DNA of 64,000 nucleotides from contig NZ_PVTQ01000001.1 in assembly GCF_003003355.1 (NCBI RefSeq), positions 186,001 through 250,000 on the forward strand, given 5' to 3'. A program made the translations under genes and the position numbers. This document shows, piece after piece, positions 9,248-16,523 of this stretch (positions are counted from its first letter, which is position 1; every line of letters starts with the position of its first letter). The DNA is from Donghicola tyrosinivorans (GTDB taxonomy: Bacteria > Pseudomonadota > Alphaproteobacteria > Rhodobacterales > Rhodobacteraceae). A model generated the notes under the pieces. It was not told the DNA's origin. It saw nothing but the letters and a program-made list of their open reading frames with translations, and searched no databases.

Positions 9248-9261
9248 TTGAAACCGATCAA
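9248..9261. promoter_or_regulatory. FNR-like box upstream of the YeeE/YedE gene
   Basis: TTGAAACCGATCAA differs from the FNR/FnrL consensus TTGAT-N4-ATCAA at one base. It sits 48-61 bp before the transporter start and about 210 bp before the divergent amidohydrolase. Confidence 0.4.
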
Positions 9262-9469
9262 GCATTTGAATATGTAACACTGACATGACTTATGGGAAAT
9301 TGTTCCGGTTTTTCGTGCTTGGCTGGGGTGGCGTTCTGTTGCTGCGGGGCAGGGATGGCGGTCATTCCAAAGCGGTCTTTGCGCAGATGTGACCCGTCCT
9401 TTTCTGATCAAAACTTGGAAGTCTGCTCAATGGGGCATACTCTCTGACCTGACTAAACCGGAGGGCACC

Positions 9470-10630
9470 ATGCCGCTGAAGAATCGTTTCGCCGAAATGC
9501 ATCCCGAGATCACCGCGTGGCGGCGCGATTTCCACGCCAACCCAGAGCTGATGTTCGATGTCCATCGCACGGCGGATATCGTGGCGCAGCGACTGCGCGA
9601 CTTTGGCTGTGATGAGGTGGTGACCGGACTGGGGCGCACTGGCGTTGTCGGCGTGATCAAGGGCCGTGAAGCGGGGCGCACTGTGGGTCTGCGGGCCGAC
9701 ATGGATGCGCTGCCGATCGAAGAGACCACGGGCAAGCCCTACGCCAGCACCGTGCCCGGCAAGATGCATGCCTGCGGGCATGACGGACATACCTCGATGC
9801 TGCTGGGGGCAGCGAAATATCTGGCCGAGACGCGGAATTTCGCGGGCACGGCTGTGGTGATCTTCCAGCCCGCCGAAGAGGGCGGCGGCGGTGGCCGTGA
9901 GATGTGCAAGGACGGCATGATGGACCGCTTTGCAATTGATGAGGTCTACGGGATGCACAACTGGCCCGGCATGCCAGTGGGCAAGTTCGCGATCCGTGCG
10001 GGCGGGTTCTTTGCGGCCACGGACCAGTTCCAGATCACGCTACATGGGCGGGGCGGTCATGCGGCCAAGCCTCACGAAACCATTGATCCGGTGGTTCTGT
10101 CCTCTCACGTTATTCAGGCGCTGCAAACCATCAGCAGCCGCGTGGTGGATCCGGTCCATCAGGTGGTGGTCTCGGTCACCTCGATCGAGAGCAGCAGCAA
10201 AGCGTTCAACGTGATCCCCGAGCGGGTGGTGCTAAAGGGCACCGTGCGGACGTTAGATGAGAGCATTCACGATCTGGTGGAAGAGCGTGTGATCAAGCTG
10301 GCCACCCAGACCGCCGATGCCCACGGGGGCCGCGCCGAGGTGAACTATATTCGCGCCTATCCGGTGATGGTGAACCACGACGCCGAGACTGAATTTGCCG
10401 CCGATGCCGCCCGTGCCCTGACAGGTCAATGCGATCAGGCGCCCTTGATCATGGGGGGCGAGGACTTTTCCTTCATGCTGCAAGAACGGCCCGGTGCCTA
10501 TATTCTGGTGGGCAACGGAGACTCGGCGCCGGTGCATCATCCGGACTATGATTTCAACGATGAGGTCATCCCCGCAGGATGCAGTTGGTTCGTGGAAATG
10601 GTGGAAAGCCGTTTGCCGCTGGCGGGCTGA
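9470..10630 (+). CDS. M20 family amidohydrolase (hippurate hydrolase / N-acyl amino acid hydrolase type)
   Basis: 386 residues. Zinc-dependent cytoplasmic hydrolase that removes N-acyl groups from amino acids. MHACGHDGH (about 99-107) and QPAEEGGGG (about 134-142) hold the metal and general-base residues, with GGEDFSFML near the C-terminus supplying the last ligand region; this is the M20D subfamily (HipO/AmhX/IAA-amino acid hydrolase). ATG 9470 follows GGAGGG at 9460-9465; the longer upstream frame has no ribosome site. The natural substrate cannot be read from sequence. Confidence 0.9.
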   Translation: MPLKNRFAEMHPEITAWRRDFHANPELMFDVHRTADIVAQRLRDFGCDEVVTGLGRTGVVGVIKGREAGRTVGLRADMDALPIEETTGKPYASTVPGKMHACGHDGHTSMLLGAAKYLAETRNFAGTAVVIFQPAEEGGGGGREMCKDGMMDRFAIDEVYGMHNWPGMPVGKFAIRAGGFFAATDQFQITLHGRGGHAAKPHETIDPVVLSSHVIQALQTISSRVVDPVHQVVVSVTSIESSSKAFNVIPERVVLKGTVRTLDESIHDLVEERVIKLATQTADAHGGRAEVNYIRAYPVMVNHDAETEFAADAARALTGQCDQAPLIMGGEDFSFMLQERPGAYILVGNGDSAPVHHPDYDFNDEVIPAGCSWFVEMVESRLPLAG

Positions 10631-10653
10631 CCGCCTGAGGGGCATGGAACCAA

Positions 10654-10702
10654 ACTCTTTCGGTTGCGTTGAGAAACCAGACGCAAACGCAACCGAAAGA
10701 GT
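10654..10702 (+). promoter_or_regulatory. perfect 17-bp inverted repeat overlapping the ribosome binding site of the next gene
   Basis: Arms 10654-10670 (ACTCTTTCGGTTGCGTT) and 10686-10702 (AACGCAACCGAAAGAGT) match without mismatch around a 15-nt loop. The second arm ends six bases before the ATG at 10709 and contains the only purine-rich ribosome site (GAAAGAG), so in mRNA the site would be base-paired. No T-run follows, so it is not a normal terminator on the + strand. Confidence 0.75.
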
Positions 10703-10708
10703 AAGACA

Positions 10709-10888
10709 ATGGATATCATTCGCATCATCGCCGCCATCCTGCTGCCGCCTCTGGGTGTGTTCTTGCAGGTGGGCATCGGCAAGCATTTCTGGATCAACAT
10801 CCTGCTGACCCTCTTTGGCTATATCCCCGGCATCGTCCATGCGGTCTGGGTTATTGCCACCGTTGGTCCCGATCATCGTCACGCATGA
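10709..10888 (+). CDS. Pmp3/YqaE/UPF0057-type small membrane protein
   Basis: 59 residues with two membrane segments: IIRIIAAILLPPLGVFLQVG, then WINILLTLFGYIPGIVHAVW, the exact plan of the Pmp3/YqaE family (PF01679). Yeast and plant relatives are small hydrophobic stress proteins that affect membrane potential and salt tolerance; bacterial roles are poorly known. The stop codon overlaps the ATG of the DUF4112 gene (ATGA, 10885-10888), so the two are translationally coupled. Its ribosome site lies inside the strong inverted repeat at 10654-10702, which suggests translational control. Confidence 0.88.
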   Translation: MDIIRIIAAILLPPLGVFLQVGIGKHFWINILLTLFGYIPGIVHAVWVIATVGPDHRHA

Positions 10889-11256
10889 CACGGGCCGAAG
10901 ACTTTCACCGCCTAGAGCGGCTGGAGCGGTTGGCCCACCGGATGGATCGGGCCTTCCGCATTCCGGGCACCAAAGTGCGCTTTGGCTGGGATTCGATCCT
11001 TGGTCTGTTGCCAGGGGTAGGGGACTCGGCCGCGCTGTTGCCTGCGGGTTATATTCTTTGGACCGCCTACCGGATGGGCGTGTCCCCAGTGACATTGGCG
11101 TTAATGGTCAAAAACATCGGCGTAGACTGGTTTGTCGGTCTGTTCCCGCTGGTGGGCGACATTCTGGACGTGGGCTACAAATCCAACACGCGCAATGCGG
11201 CCTTGCTGCGGCAAGAAATGGAGCAGCGCCATTACCTGCCCATGAAAGCGGCCTGA
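10885..11256 (+). CDS. DUF4112 domain-containing protein
   Basis: 123 residues. The N-terminal charged helix (RLERLERLAHRMDRAF) and then FGWDSILGLLPGVGDSAALL and WFVGLFPLVGDILDVGYKSN are the repeated PGVGD/PLVGD signatures of DUF4112, with two hydrophobic segments between and around them. Function unknown; membrane association likely. It overlaps the stop of the Pmp3-type gene by four bases, an arrangement implying joint expression and perhaps a joint role in the membrane. Confidence 0.85.
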   Translation: MTRAEDFHRLERLERLAHRMDRAFRIPGTKVRFGWDSILGLLPGVGDSAALLPAGYILWTAYRMGVSPVTLALMVKNIGVDWFVGLFPLVGDILDVGYKSNTRNAALLRQEMEQRHYLPMKAA

Positions 11257-11316
11257 TTTGCCAAACCCCGCCGGTCGGGGTATGGCCCCTGCAACGACAG
11301 CTTTTGCGGGGCGATC

Positions 11317-12117
11317 ATGCAGCAGGCCAACATCATCTGCATCAAATGGGGCACATTGTTCGGCCCTGAATATGTGAACCGCCTCTATTCCGGCGTGCGC
11401 CGGAACATCGGCTTGCCCGTGCGGTTCTTTTGCATGACCGAACACGCCGAGGGGCTGCATCCCGACATTAACGTTCTGCCCCTGCCCAATGAGCCGTTCC
11501 AGAAAGAGATGGACGCCGCGCTGGCCGTGGCCAACCGCCAAGGCGCGATGCGCAAGGTCTCGCTTTTCCGTCAGGGGCTGATTCCCGATCTGGAAGGTCC
11601 CATTCTGGGCTTTGATCTGGACGTGGTGATCACCGGTGATCTGACCCCGATCTGGGAAATGGCCCCCGGCAAAATCGCCATGCGCCATGACTGGGTCGAG
11701 GCCCGAAAAGGCCGCCCCACCGGCCACGGCAGCGTCTTCCGGTTTGATCCGGCGCTGCACGGCTATCTCTATGACGATCTGGCCGCCGATACCTATAAGG
11801 TGGTCGAGGCCGCCCGCGGCTCGGAACAGCGCTATACCTCCCATAAAGGCATGGAAAAGGGCGATTTCGCCTATATCCCCGGCGATCTGGTGGTCAGCTA
11901 TAAATATGACTGCCTCGGCCTGCCGCCGGTGAATTACCTACGTGATCCGGTACTGCCCGATAACGCCCGTGTGGTCTGTTTCCACGGTCGTCCGAAGATG
12001 AGCGATGCGGTGGTCGGCTACAAAGGATCGCTGATCCGCTACTCGCGCCCGTGTGCGTGGCTGAAGGATCACTGGATTGACCGCACCCGCGCCGATCTGG
12101 GAGAGCAGTGGGGATAA
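11317..12117 (+). CDS. glycosyltransferase-like protein
   Basis: 266 residues. The N-terminus ANIICIKWGTLFGPEYVNRL and the later acidic motif GFDLDVVITGDL (about 92-103, a DxD-like sugar-nucleotide/metal site) resemble GT-A fold glycosyltransferases; Rhodobacterales homologues are usually labelled hypothetical or glycosyltransferase. No membrane segment is visible. ATG 11317 lies 60 bp after the DUF4112 stop. Donor and acceptor are unknown, and it is not within a visible polysaccharide cluster. Confidence 0.6.
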   Translation: MQQANIICIKWGTLFGPEYVNRLYSGVRRNIGLPVRFFCMTEHAEGLHPDINVLPLPNEPFQKEMDAALAVANRQGAMRKVSLFRQGLIPDLEGPILGFDLDVVITGDLTPIWEMAPGKIAMRHDWVEARKGRPTGHGSVFRFDPALHGYLYDDLAADTYKVVEAARGSEQRYTSHKGMEKGDFAYIPGDLVVSYKYDCLGLPPVNYLRDPVLPDNARVVCFHGRPKMSDAVVGYKGSLIRYSRPCAWLKDHWIDRTRADLGEQWG

Positions 12118-12198
12118 TCCTCGCAGGACCAAAGGCGCAAAAAGCGCCTCTTGCGCCTTATGCGGGCCGGTGCCACCATCGCCCGCAGGAGGAGCCCC

Positions 12199-13173
12199 AT
12201 GACCGAAGACAATCGTTTCGACGACATCCCCGAACGTGCGCTGGCATGGCACACAGCCGGACGCCGCGCCGCCCTTGCCACCGTGGTCGAGACATGGGGC
12301 AGCGCCCCGCGCCGCGTGGGTAGCCAGCTGGCGATTGCCGGTGACGGGGAGATGGCGGGCTCGGTCTCGGGCGGTTGCGTCGAAGGCGCCGTCATCGTCG
12401 AGGCTATGGAGGCCATGGAGGACGGCCAAAGCCGCGTTCTGGAATACGGTGTCAGCGATGGCGATGCTTTCGCCGTGGGTCTAGCCTGCGGTGGCACCAT
12501 CCGCATTCTGGTGGAGCCTGTTGGCGGAGCGCTCTCTGCGAATGTGCTGACCGATCTGGTCGCCGCCCGCGCGGCCCGCACCCCTGTGGCCTATGTCACC
12601 GATCTGGAACAGGGCGGCGGTCATCTTGCCCATGAAGGGTTCGAACAGCGCTTCCGCATGGATCGTTCCGGCGTGGAAGAGGATGGATCGACCTTTGTCG
12701 CCATCCACAATCCGCCCCTGCGGATGATCCTTGTGGGCGGTGTCCATATCGCGCAGGCGCTGGTGCCGATGGCGCGGATCGCGGGCTTTGATCCGATCAT
12801 CCTTGATCCCCGCGAAAGCTTTGCTAATGCCGCCCGCTTTCCCGATACACGTATCGTCAATGAATGGCCCGACGAGGGGTTGGACCTGATCGGCATGCAC
12901 AGCCGCACGGCACTGGTGCTGTTGACCCATGACCCGAAACTGGACGATCCTGCGCTGCTGCGGGCCTTTGAAAGCCCCGTATTCTACATCGGCGCATTGG
13001 GCTCGACCCGCACCCATGCCAAGCGGGTAGATCGCCTGACAGCGGCGGGGATCACGCAAGACCAGATCGCCCGTATTGATGCCCCCGTTGGCATGGACAT
13101 CGGCGCATCAGGACCGGCGGAAATAGCCGTCTCGATCCTTGCGCAGGTGATCCACAGCCTGAGGCGCGGCTGA
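12199..13173 (+). CDS. XdhC family protein (molybdoenzyme cofactor insertion/maturation)
   Basis: 324 residues. N-terminal XdhC/CoxI domain (ALATVVETWGSAPRRVGSQL about 21-40, SVSGGCVEGAV about 55-65) and C-terminal Rossmann-type XdhC_C domain (LVGGVHIAQALVPMARIAG about 178-196; YIGALGSTRTHAKR). Known XdhC binds molybdenum cofactor and promotes its sulfuration and insertion into xanthine dehydrogenase-family enzymes. ATG 12199 follows AGGAGG at 12188-12193. The next gene overlaps by one base. No molybdenum hydroxylase subunit is present in the window. Confidence 0.88.
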   Translation: MTEDNRFDDIPERALAWHTAGRRAALATVVETWGSAPRRVGSQLAIAGDGEMAGSVSGGCVEGAVIVEAMEAMEDGQSRVLEYGVSDGDAFAVGLACGGTIRILVEPVGGALSANVLTDLVAARAARTPVAYVTDLEQGGGHLAHEGFEQRFRMDRSGVEEDGSTFVAIHNPPLRMILVGGVHIAQALVPMARIAGFDPIILDPRESFANAARFPDTRIVNEWPDEGLDLIGMHSRTALVLLTHDPKLDDPALLRAFESPVFYIGALGSTRTHAKRVDRLTAAGITQDQIARIDAPVGMDIGASGPAEIAVSILAQVIHSLRRG

Positions 13174-14204
13174 TGCGGTTCGGCGCTGTTCCCCTCTCAG
13201 AGGCCGAGGGCGCGATTCTGGCCCACTCGGTCCAACTGGCCTCAGGCCGCCTGCGCAAAGGCTTGCACCTGACGGCCGATCACCTGCGGCAACTGGCCGA
13301 TGAGGGTCATGCGGAAATCACCGTTGCCCGTCTGGACGCCACAGACCTGCACGAAGATGCCGCCGCCGCAGAACTGGCCCAAGCCGTGGCAGCGCAAGGC
13401 GTGCTGCTGACCGATCCCTTCACCGGCCGCGTGAACCTGCTGGCCCCCAGTCCGGGCGTGGCGTTGATCGACAGCGACAAGATCAATGCATTGAACAGCA
13501 TTGACCCGATGATCACCTGCGCCACCGTCCCGCCCTATCAGCAGATGGGGCAGGGGGGCATGATCGCGACGGTCAAGATCATCGCCTACGGGGTGCCAGC
13601 TACAGACCTGCGCCGCGCCGCGGCTGTCGCCCAAGACGCTATCAGCTTTGCCCCAAGCGTCTTGCGCAGCGCGACCCTGATCGTGACCGAGGTCCCCGGT
13701 GGCCCCGGCCTGACGGGACAGGACGCAATCGAAAGCCGCCTGAACGCTTTGGGCATCACCCTCGAGGCCACGCTGACCTGCGCCCATACCGAGGACGCCC
13801 TCTCCAAGCGTCTTTCCACCTGCACAAGTGATCTGATCCTAATCCTGACAGATTCGGCCACCTCGGACCCTCATGACGTGGCACCCGAAGGGCTGCGCCA
13901 AGCTGGCGGCATGGTCACCCGCTTCGGCATGCCTGTGGACCCGGGTAACCTGTTGTTTCTAGGCAAACTTGGGCAAACACCGGTGATCGGTCTGCCCGGA
14001 TGCGCCCGCGCTCCCGCTCTGAACGGGGCCGATTGGGTACTGGCCCGCGTCGCCTGTGGGCTAGAGGTCACACATCAGGACATCGCCTCAATGGGAGTCG
14101 GCGGCCTGCTGAAAGAGATTCCCACCCGGCCCCAGCCCCGCGCGCGCCGCCTTCCGGCCAGCGCACAGCCTGCGGCAGCTAAACCCGCCCCAGCTTCTTC
14201 ATGA
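13173..14204 (+). CDS. molybdopterin-binding protein (MoeA/MoCF-domain-like)
   Basis: 343 residues. The N-terminus MRFGAVPLSEAEGAILAHS and a C-terminal half ending in GLPGCARAPALNGADWVLAR resemble the molybdopterin-binding protein found beside xdhC/cox genes, related to the MoCF (MoeA/MogA) domain. It probably acts in late molybdenum-cofactor delivery or modification. The start overlaps the xdhC-type stop (TGATG), so the two are coupled. Its C-terminal 30 residues are low-complexity (Pro/Ala/Arg). The TGA stop lies inside a copy of the GAGTATTT element (14194-14215). Confidence 0.75.
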   Translation: MRFGAVPLSEAEGAILAHSVQLASGRLRKGLHLTADHLRQLADEGHAEITVARLDATDLHEDAAAAELAQAVAAQGVLLTDPFTGRVNLLAPSPGVALIDSDKINALNSIDPMITCATVPPYQQMGQGGMIATVKIIAYGVPATDLRRAAAVAQDAISFAPSVLRSATLIVTEVPGGPGLTGQDAIESRLNALGITLEATLTCAHTEDALSKRLSTCTSDLILILTDSATSDPHDVAPEGLRQAGGMVTRFGMPVDPGNLLFLGKLGQTPVIGLPGCARAPALNGADWVLARVACGLEVTHQDIASMGVGGLLKEIPTRPQPRARRLPASAQPAAAKPAPASS

Positions 14205-14215
14205 TATAAATACTC
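14194..14215 (-). repeat. GAGTATTT 3'-end element, copy 1
   Basis: Read on the minus strand: GAGTATTT, ATATCATG, AAGAAG. Read on the + strand it points away from the molybdopterin-binding gene, whose stop codon (14202-14204) it contains. Confidence 0.65.
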
Positions 14216-14248
14216 ACGGCACTGGCCCCACCACAGACGCGCGGCCAA

Positions 14249-14281
14249 AGAAAAAGGCGCAGCCCTGAAAAGGGCGCGCCT
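14249..14281 (-). terminator. intrinsic terminator of infC
   Basis: On the minus strand, AGGCGCGCCCT pairs with AGGGCTGCGCCT (14257-14281 with one mismatch) and is followed by TTTTT. It lies 25 bp after the infC stop. Confidence 0.8.
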
Positions 14282-14305
14282 CAATCGCATCATATGACCG
14301 GTGGA

Positions 14306-14851
14306 TTACTTGGCCAGCGGACCGATCACCATGATCATCTGGCGACCTTCCATCTTGGGCATGTTCTCGACCTTGCCGATCTCTTTGACATCGATGGCCA
14401 CACGCTCCAGCAACTCACGGCCAAGGTTCTGGTGGGCCATTTCGCGGCCGCGGAAGCGCAGGGTGACCTTCACCTTGTCGCCTTTTTCCAGGAATTTCAG
14501 CACATTGCGCATCTTGACATCATAGTCGTGGGTGTCAGTGTTCGGACGGAACTTAACCTCTTTGACTTCGATGACTTTCTGCTTTTTGCGCGCCTCGGAT
14601 TCACGTTTCTGCTGTTCGTATTTGAACTTGCCGAAGTCCATGATCTTACAAACGGGCGGCTTTGCGTTGGGCGAAATCTCGACCAGGTCGAGTCCGGCCT
14701 CAACGGCCATGTCCATCGCTTTTGCGGGGTGGACCACGCCGACGTTCTCACCGTCTGCACCGATCAGTCGAATCTCGGGGGCGCGGATCGCTCCGTTGAT
14801 GCGGGGGCCAGTGTCACGGGTGGGCGGCGCGTTATGCGGTCTGCGGGCTAT
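14306..14851 (-). CDS. infC: translation initiation factor IF-3, probable AUA start
   Basis: IF-3 binds the 30S subunit, prevents premature 50S joining and proofreads initiator tRNA and start codon. Both domains are present: the N-terminal [20 protein letters not shown] and [20 protein letters not shown] segments, and the C-terminal [20 protein letters not shown] and [16 protein letters not shown] segments. The conserved N-terminus [15 protein letters not shown] begins with an ATA codon at 14851-14849, eight bases after AAGGA (14864-14860); an earlier ATA is too close, and the only upstream canonical start is a distant TTG (14923). IF-3 genes are known for rare start codons used in self-repression (AUU in E. 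coli). rpmI and rplT do not follow. 181 residues from this start. Confidence 0.92.
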   Translation of the reverse strand: MARRPHNAPPTRDTGPRINGAIRAPEIRLIGADGENVGVVHPAKAMDMAVEAGLDLVEISPNAKPPVCKIMDFGKFKYEQQKRESEARKKQKVIEVKEVKFRPNTDTHDYDVKMRNVLKFLEKGDKVKVTLRFRGREMAHQNLGRELLERVAIDVKEIGKVENMPKMEGRQMIMVIGPLAK

Positions 14852-15052
14852 GGCTATGATCCTTCGATAATCATCGGGAAATGTGTGAGAGCGCAAACTA
14901 AGGCTGCATCGGCGGATTTTCAACTGTGAATCGCGGGATTATGCCGGTTTGTGGCAGTTTTCTCGTCGCCCATTGGAATGGGCCTTGCGCCGTGGAACAA
15001 ATCCTTCGGGCGTGTGTTGGCCCTATTGGACAGTGCTAGGAAAGGACCTGTT

Positions 15053-15733
15053 ATGAGAAATGTAGCGATTGCGCTGATTGTGATCATTGTGCTGATTGCC
15101 GGCGTGTTCGTCTTCACGAGTGGCCCCGAGAGTGACGACGCCATGACGACCGGTGCGGAATCCGGTGCAGATTCGGCAGCCGCCATTACCCCGCCGCCTG
15201 CGGTCGAAGAGAGCGCTGCCGATGCTGTGACCGATGCAGCCGATGCTACTCAGGATGCAGCGGACACAGCGACCCAAGCCGTAGAGGATGCTGGTGCTGC
15301 GGTCGGTCAAGCCGTCGAGGACGTGCAAGCTGGCGCGGAACAGATGGCCGAGGAGGCCGCAGAAGGCGTGAGCGAGGCAGTGGAGGGCGCTGCTGATGCG
15401 GTCTCTGACGCACAAGAGGCCGTGGGCGCCGCGATTAGCGACGCGGTGGATGGCGCAAGCACCCCTGAAGGTGAGATCGCCGATGAGGCTGTGGAAGGCG
15501 CCGAGATGGACGCCGATGCAGCGGCGGCGGACGCAGGGACTTCGGTGTCGGGCCTATCGGATCTGCTGACCGTCGATGGTTTCGATTTCGACAAGGTGAC
15601 CGGTCTTATTCAGGATTCGTCGCTTGGCGCGTTGCAGAAGACCACTTTGGAAGCGGCCCTTGGGGCAGCCCGCGACAATCCCGAGGCTTTGGCCGAGGTG
15701 TTGGCGAAGCTGCGCGAAGCTTTGGGTCTGTAA
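15053..15733 (+). CDS. Ala-rich acidic membrane-anchored protein, function unknown
   Basis: 226 residues. A single N-terminal membrane anchor (NVAIALIVIIVLIAGVFVF, 3-21) is followed by about 130 residues of Ala/Glu/Asp/Val with a loose helical periodicity (repeats of the type AVEDA, AADA, GAADAV, about 45-175), resembling LEA-like or amphipathic-helix proteins. The C-terminal about 55 residues (SGLSDLLTVDGFDFDKVTGL onward) are more complex and look like a small folded domain. ATG 15053 follows AAAGGA at 15041-15046. Probably a periplasm-facing spacer protein; no named family recognised. Confidence 0.7.
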   Translation: MRNVAIALIVIIVLIAGVFVFTSGPESDDAMTTGAESGADSAAAITPPPAVEESAADAVTDAADATQDAADTATQAVEDAGAAVGQAVEDVQAGAEQMAEEAAEGVSEAVEGAADAVSDAQEAVGAAISDAVDGASTPEGEIADEAVEGAEMDADAAAADAGTSVSGLSDLLTVDGFDFDKVTGLIQDSSLGALQKTTLEAALGAARDNPEALAEVLAKLREALGL

Positions 15734-15751
15734 TCCGATTATTCAAAGTTG

Positions 15752-15783
15752 CGGGCGCGCCTTTCAGTGGTGCGCCCGTTTTT
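15752..15783 (+). terminator. intrinsic terminator
   Basis: CGGGCGC (15752-15758) pairs with GCGCCCG (15772-15778), followed by TTTTT. It ends the Ala-rich protein gene and may also act for the converging GNAT gene. Confidence 0.8.
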
Positions 15784-15794
15784 GTTGCGCGTCC

Positions 15795-16298
15795 TTATGC
15801 GCCGTAATGCCGATAGCCCAGATCCGAGGGATCAGGCCGCTGTGCGCCGCGATCCAGCGGCGCGCCAAGCCGCTTTGCCAGCCCGATCGACCTGAGATTT
15901 TCCGCATCGATGTAGCTCACGAGGGTAGTGATATGCGCGGCATCTAGGCTCCATGCGCGCAGAGCGGCAGCGGCTTCATATGCAAAGCCATACCCCTCGG
16001 CCTCGGGGTAGAGATACCAGCCTAACTCGAATTCCGGAAACAGCGGTCCTGAATTGATCGCCACTTGCCCGAGGCATTCACCGCTGGCTGTATTCTGGAT
16101 CATAAGGGCCCCACATCCGAAAAGGCTCCATTGAGCATGATCGGCGCAGAACATGCCCCAAGCTTTGGTTGTGTCAAATGGGCCGCCCATGAAGATGGAG
16201 CGGTCGGACGTCATCAGGCGATGATAGGCATCCCAATCTGCCGCCTGTATGGGACGAAGGGTCAGACGAGACGTGGTGAGCGTGGGAATGCTGATCAT
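15795..16298 (-). CDS. GNAT family N-acetyltransferase (RimJ/RimL type)
   Basis: 167 residues. The N-terminus IPTLTTSRLTLRPIQAADWD and the FELGWYLYPEAEGYGFAYEA segment, with the acetyl-CoA-binding loop variant and the TLVSYIDAENLRSIGLAKRL helix, are typical of the GNAT_3 group that acetylates protein N-termini or small amines. The target is unknown. ATG 16298 follows AAAAGG; a longer TTG start at 16316 would include the ribosome site itself. Confidence 0.85.
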   Translation of the reverse strand: MISIPTLTTSRLTLRPIQAADWDAYHRLMTSDRSIFMGGPFDTTKAWGMFCADHAQWSLFGCGALMIQNTASGECLGQVAINSGPLFPEFELGWYLYPEAEGYGFAYEAAAALRAWSLDAAHITTLVSYIDAENLRSIGLAKRLGAPLDRGAQRPDPSDLGYRHYGA

Positions 16299-16384
16299 AG
16301 GTGCGCCTTTTCTCAAATGCGTAAGTGGACAATATCGCGGAAGAATGACTGTTTTGTTTGCGAATACGGCTGGCGGGGTGCTGT

Positions 16385-16406
16385 GAGTATTTGGGTCGAG
16401 AAGAAG
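16385..16406 (+). repeat. GAGTATTT 3'-end element, copy 2
   Basis: GAGTATTT, GGGTCGAG, AAGAAG on the + strand; downstream of the minus-strand fpr gene, beyond copy 3. Confidence 0.65.
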
Positions 16407-16444
16407 CCGGTATCGCTGGCGCGGGCTGGTTGCGGTGGTGAATT

Positions 16445-16466
16445 GAGTATTTATGCAATAAAGAAG
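16445..16466 (+). repeat. GAGTATTT 3'-end element, copy 3
   Basis: GAGTATTT, ATGCAATA, AAGAAG. On the minus strand it starts with the T-rich tail of the fpr terminator (CTTCTTTATT) and ends AAATACTC. Confidence 0.7.
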
Positions 16467-16496
16467 CCGCCGTCGGGAGGGTCCTGACGGCGGCTT
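16464..16496 (-). terminator. terminator of the cys/fpr operon
   Basis: Perfect 11-bp stem AAGCCGCCGTC (16464-16474) with GACGGCGGCTT (16486-16496). On the minus strand it is followed by CTTTATT, part of repeat copy 3. Confidence 0.85.
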
Positions 16497-16523
16497 TTGT
16501 GTATTTGGCTTGGTGTGTGGCGG

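Noticed and set aside
9201-9469. Sulfide-responsive (BigR/SqrR-type) operator upstream of the YeeE/YedE gene
   Set aside because: ATTC and GATC half-sites occur but do not fit the ATTC-N8-GAAT pattern well enough.
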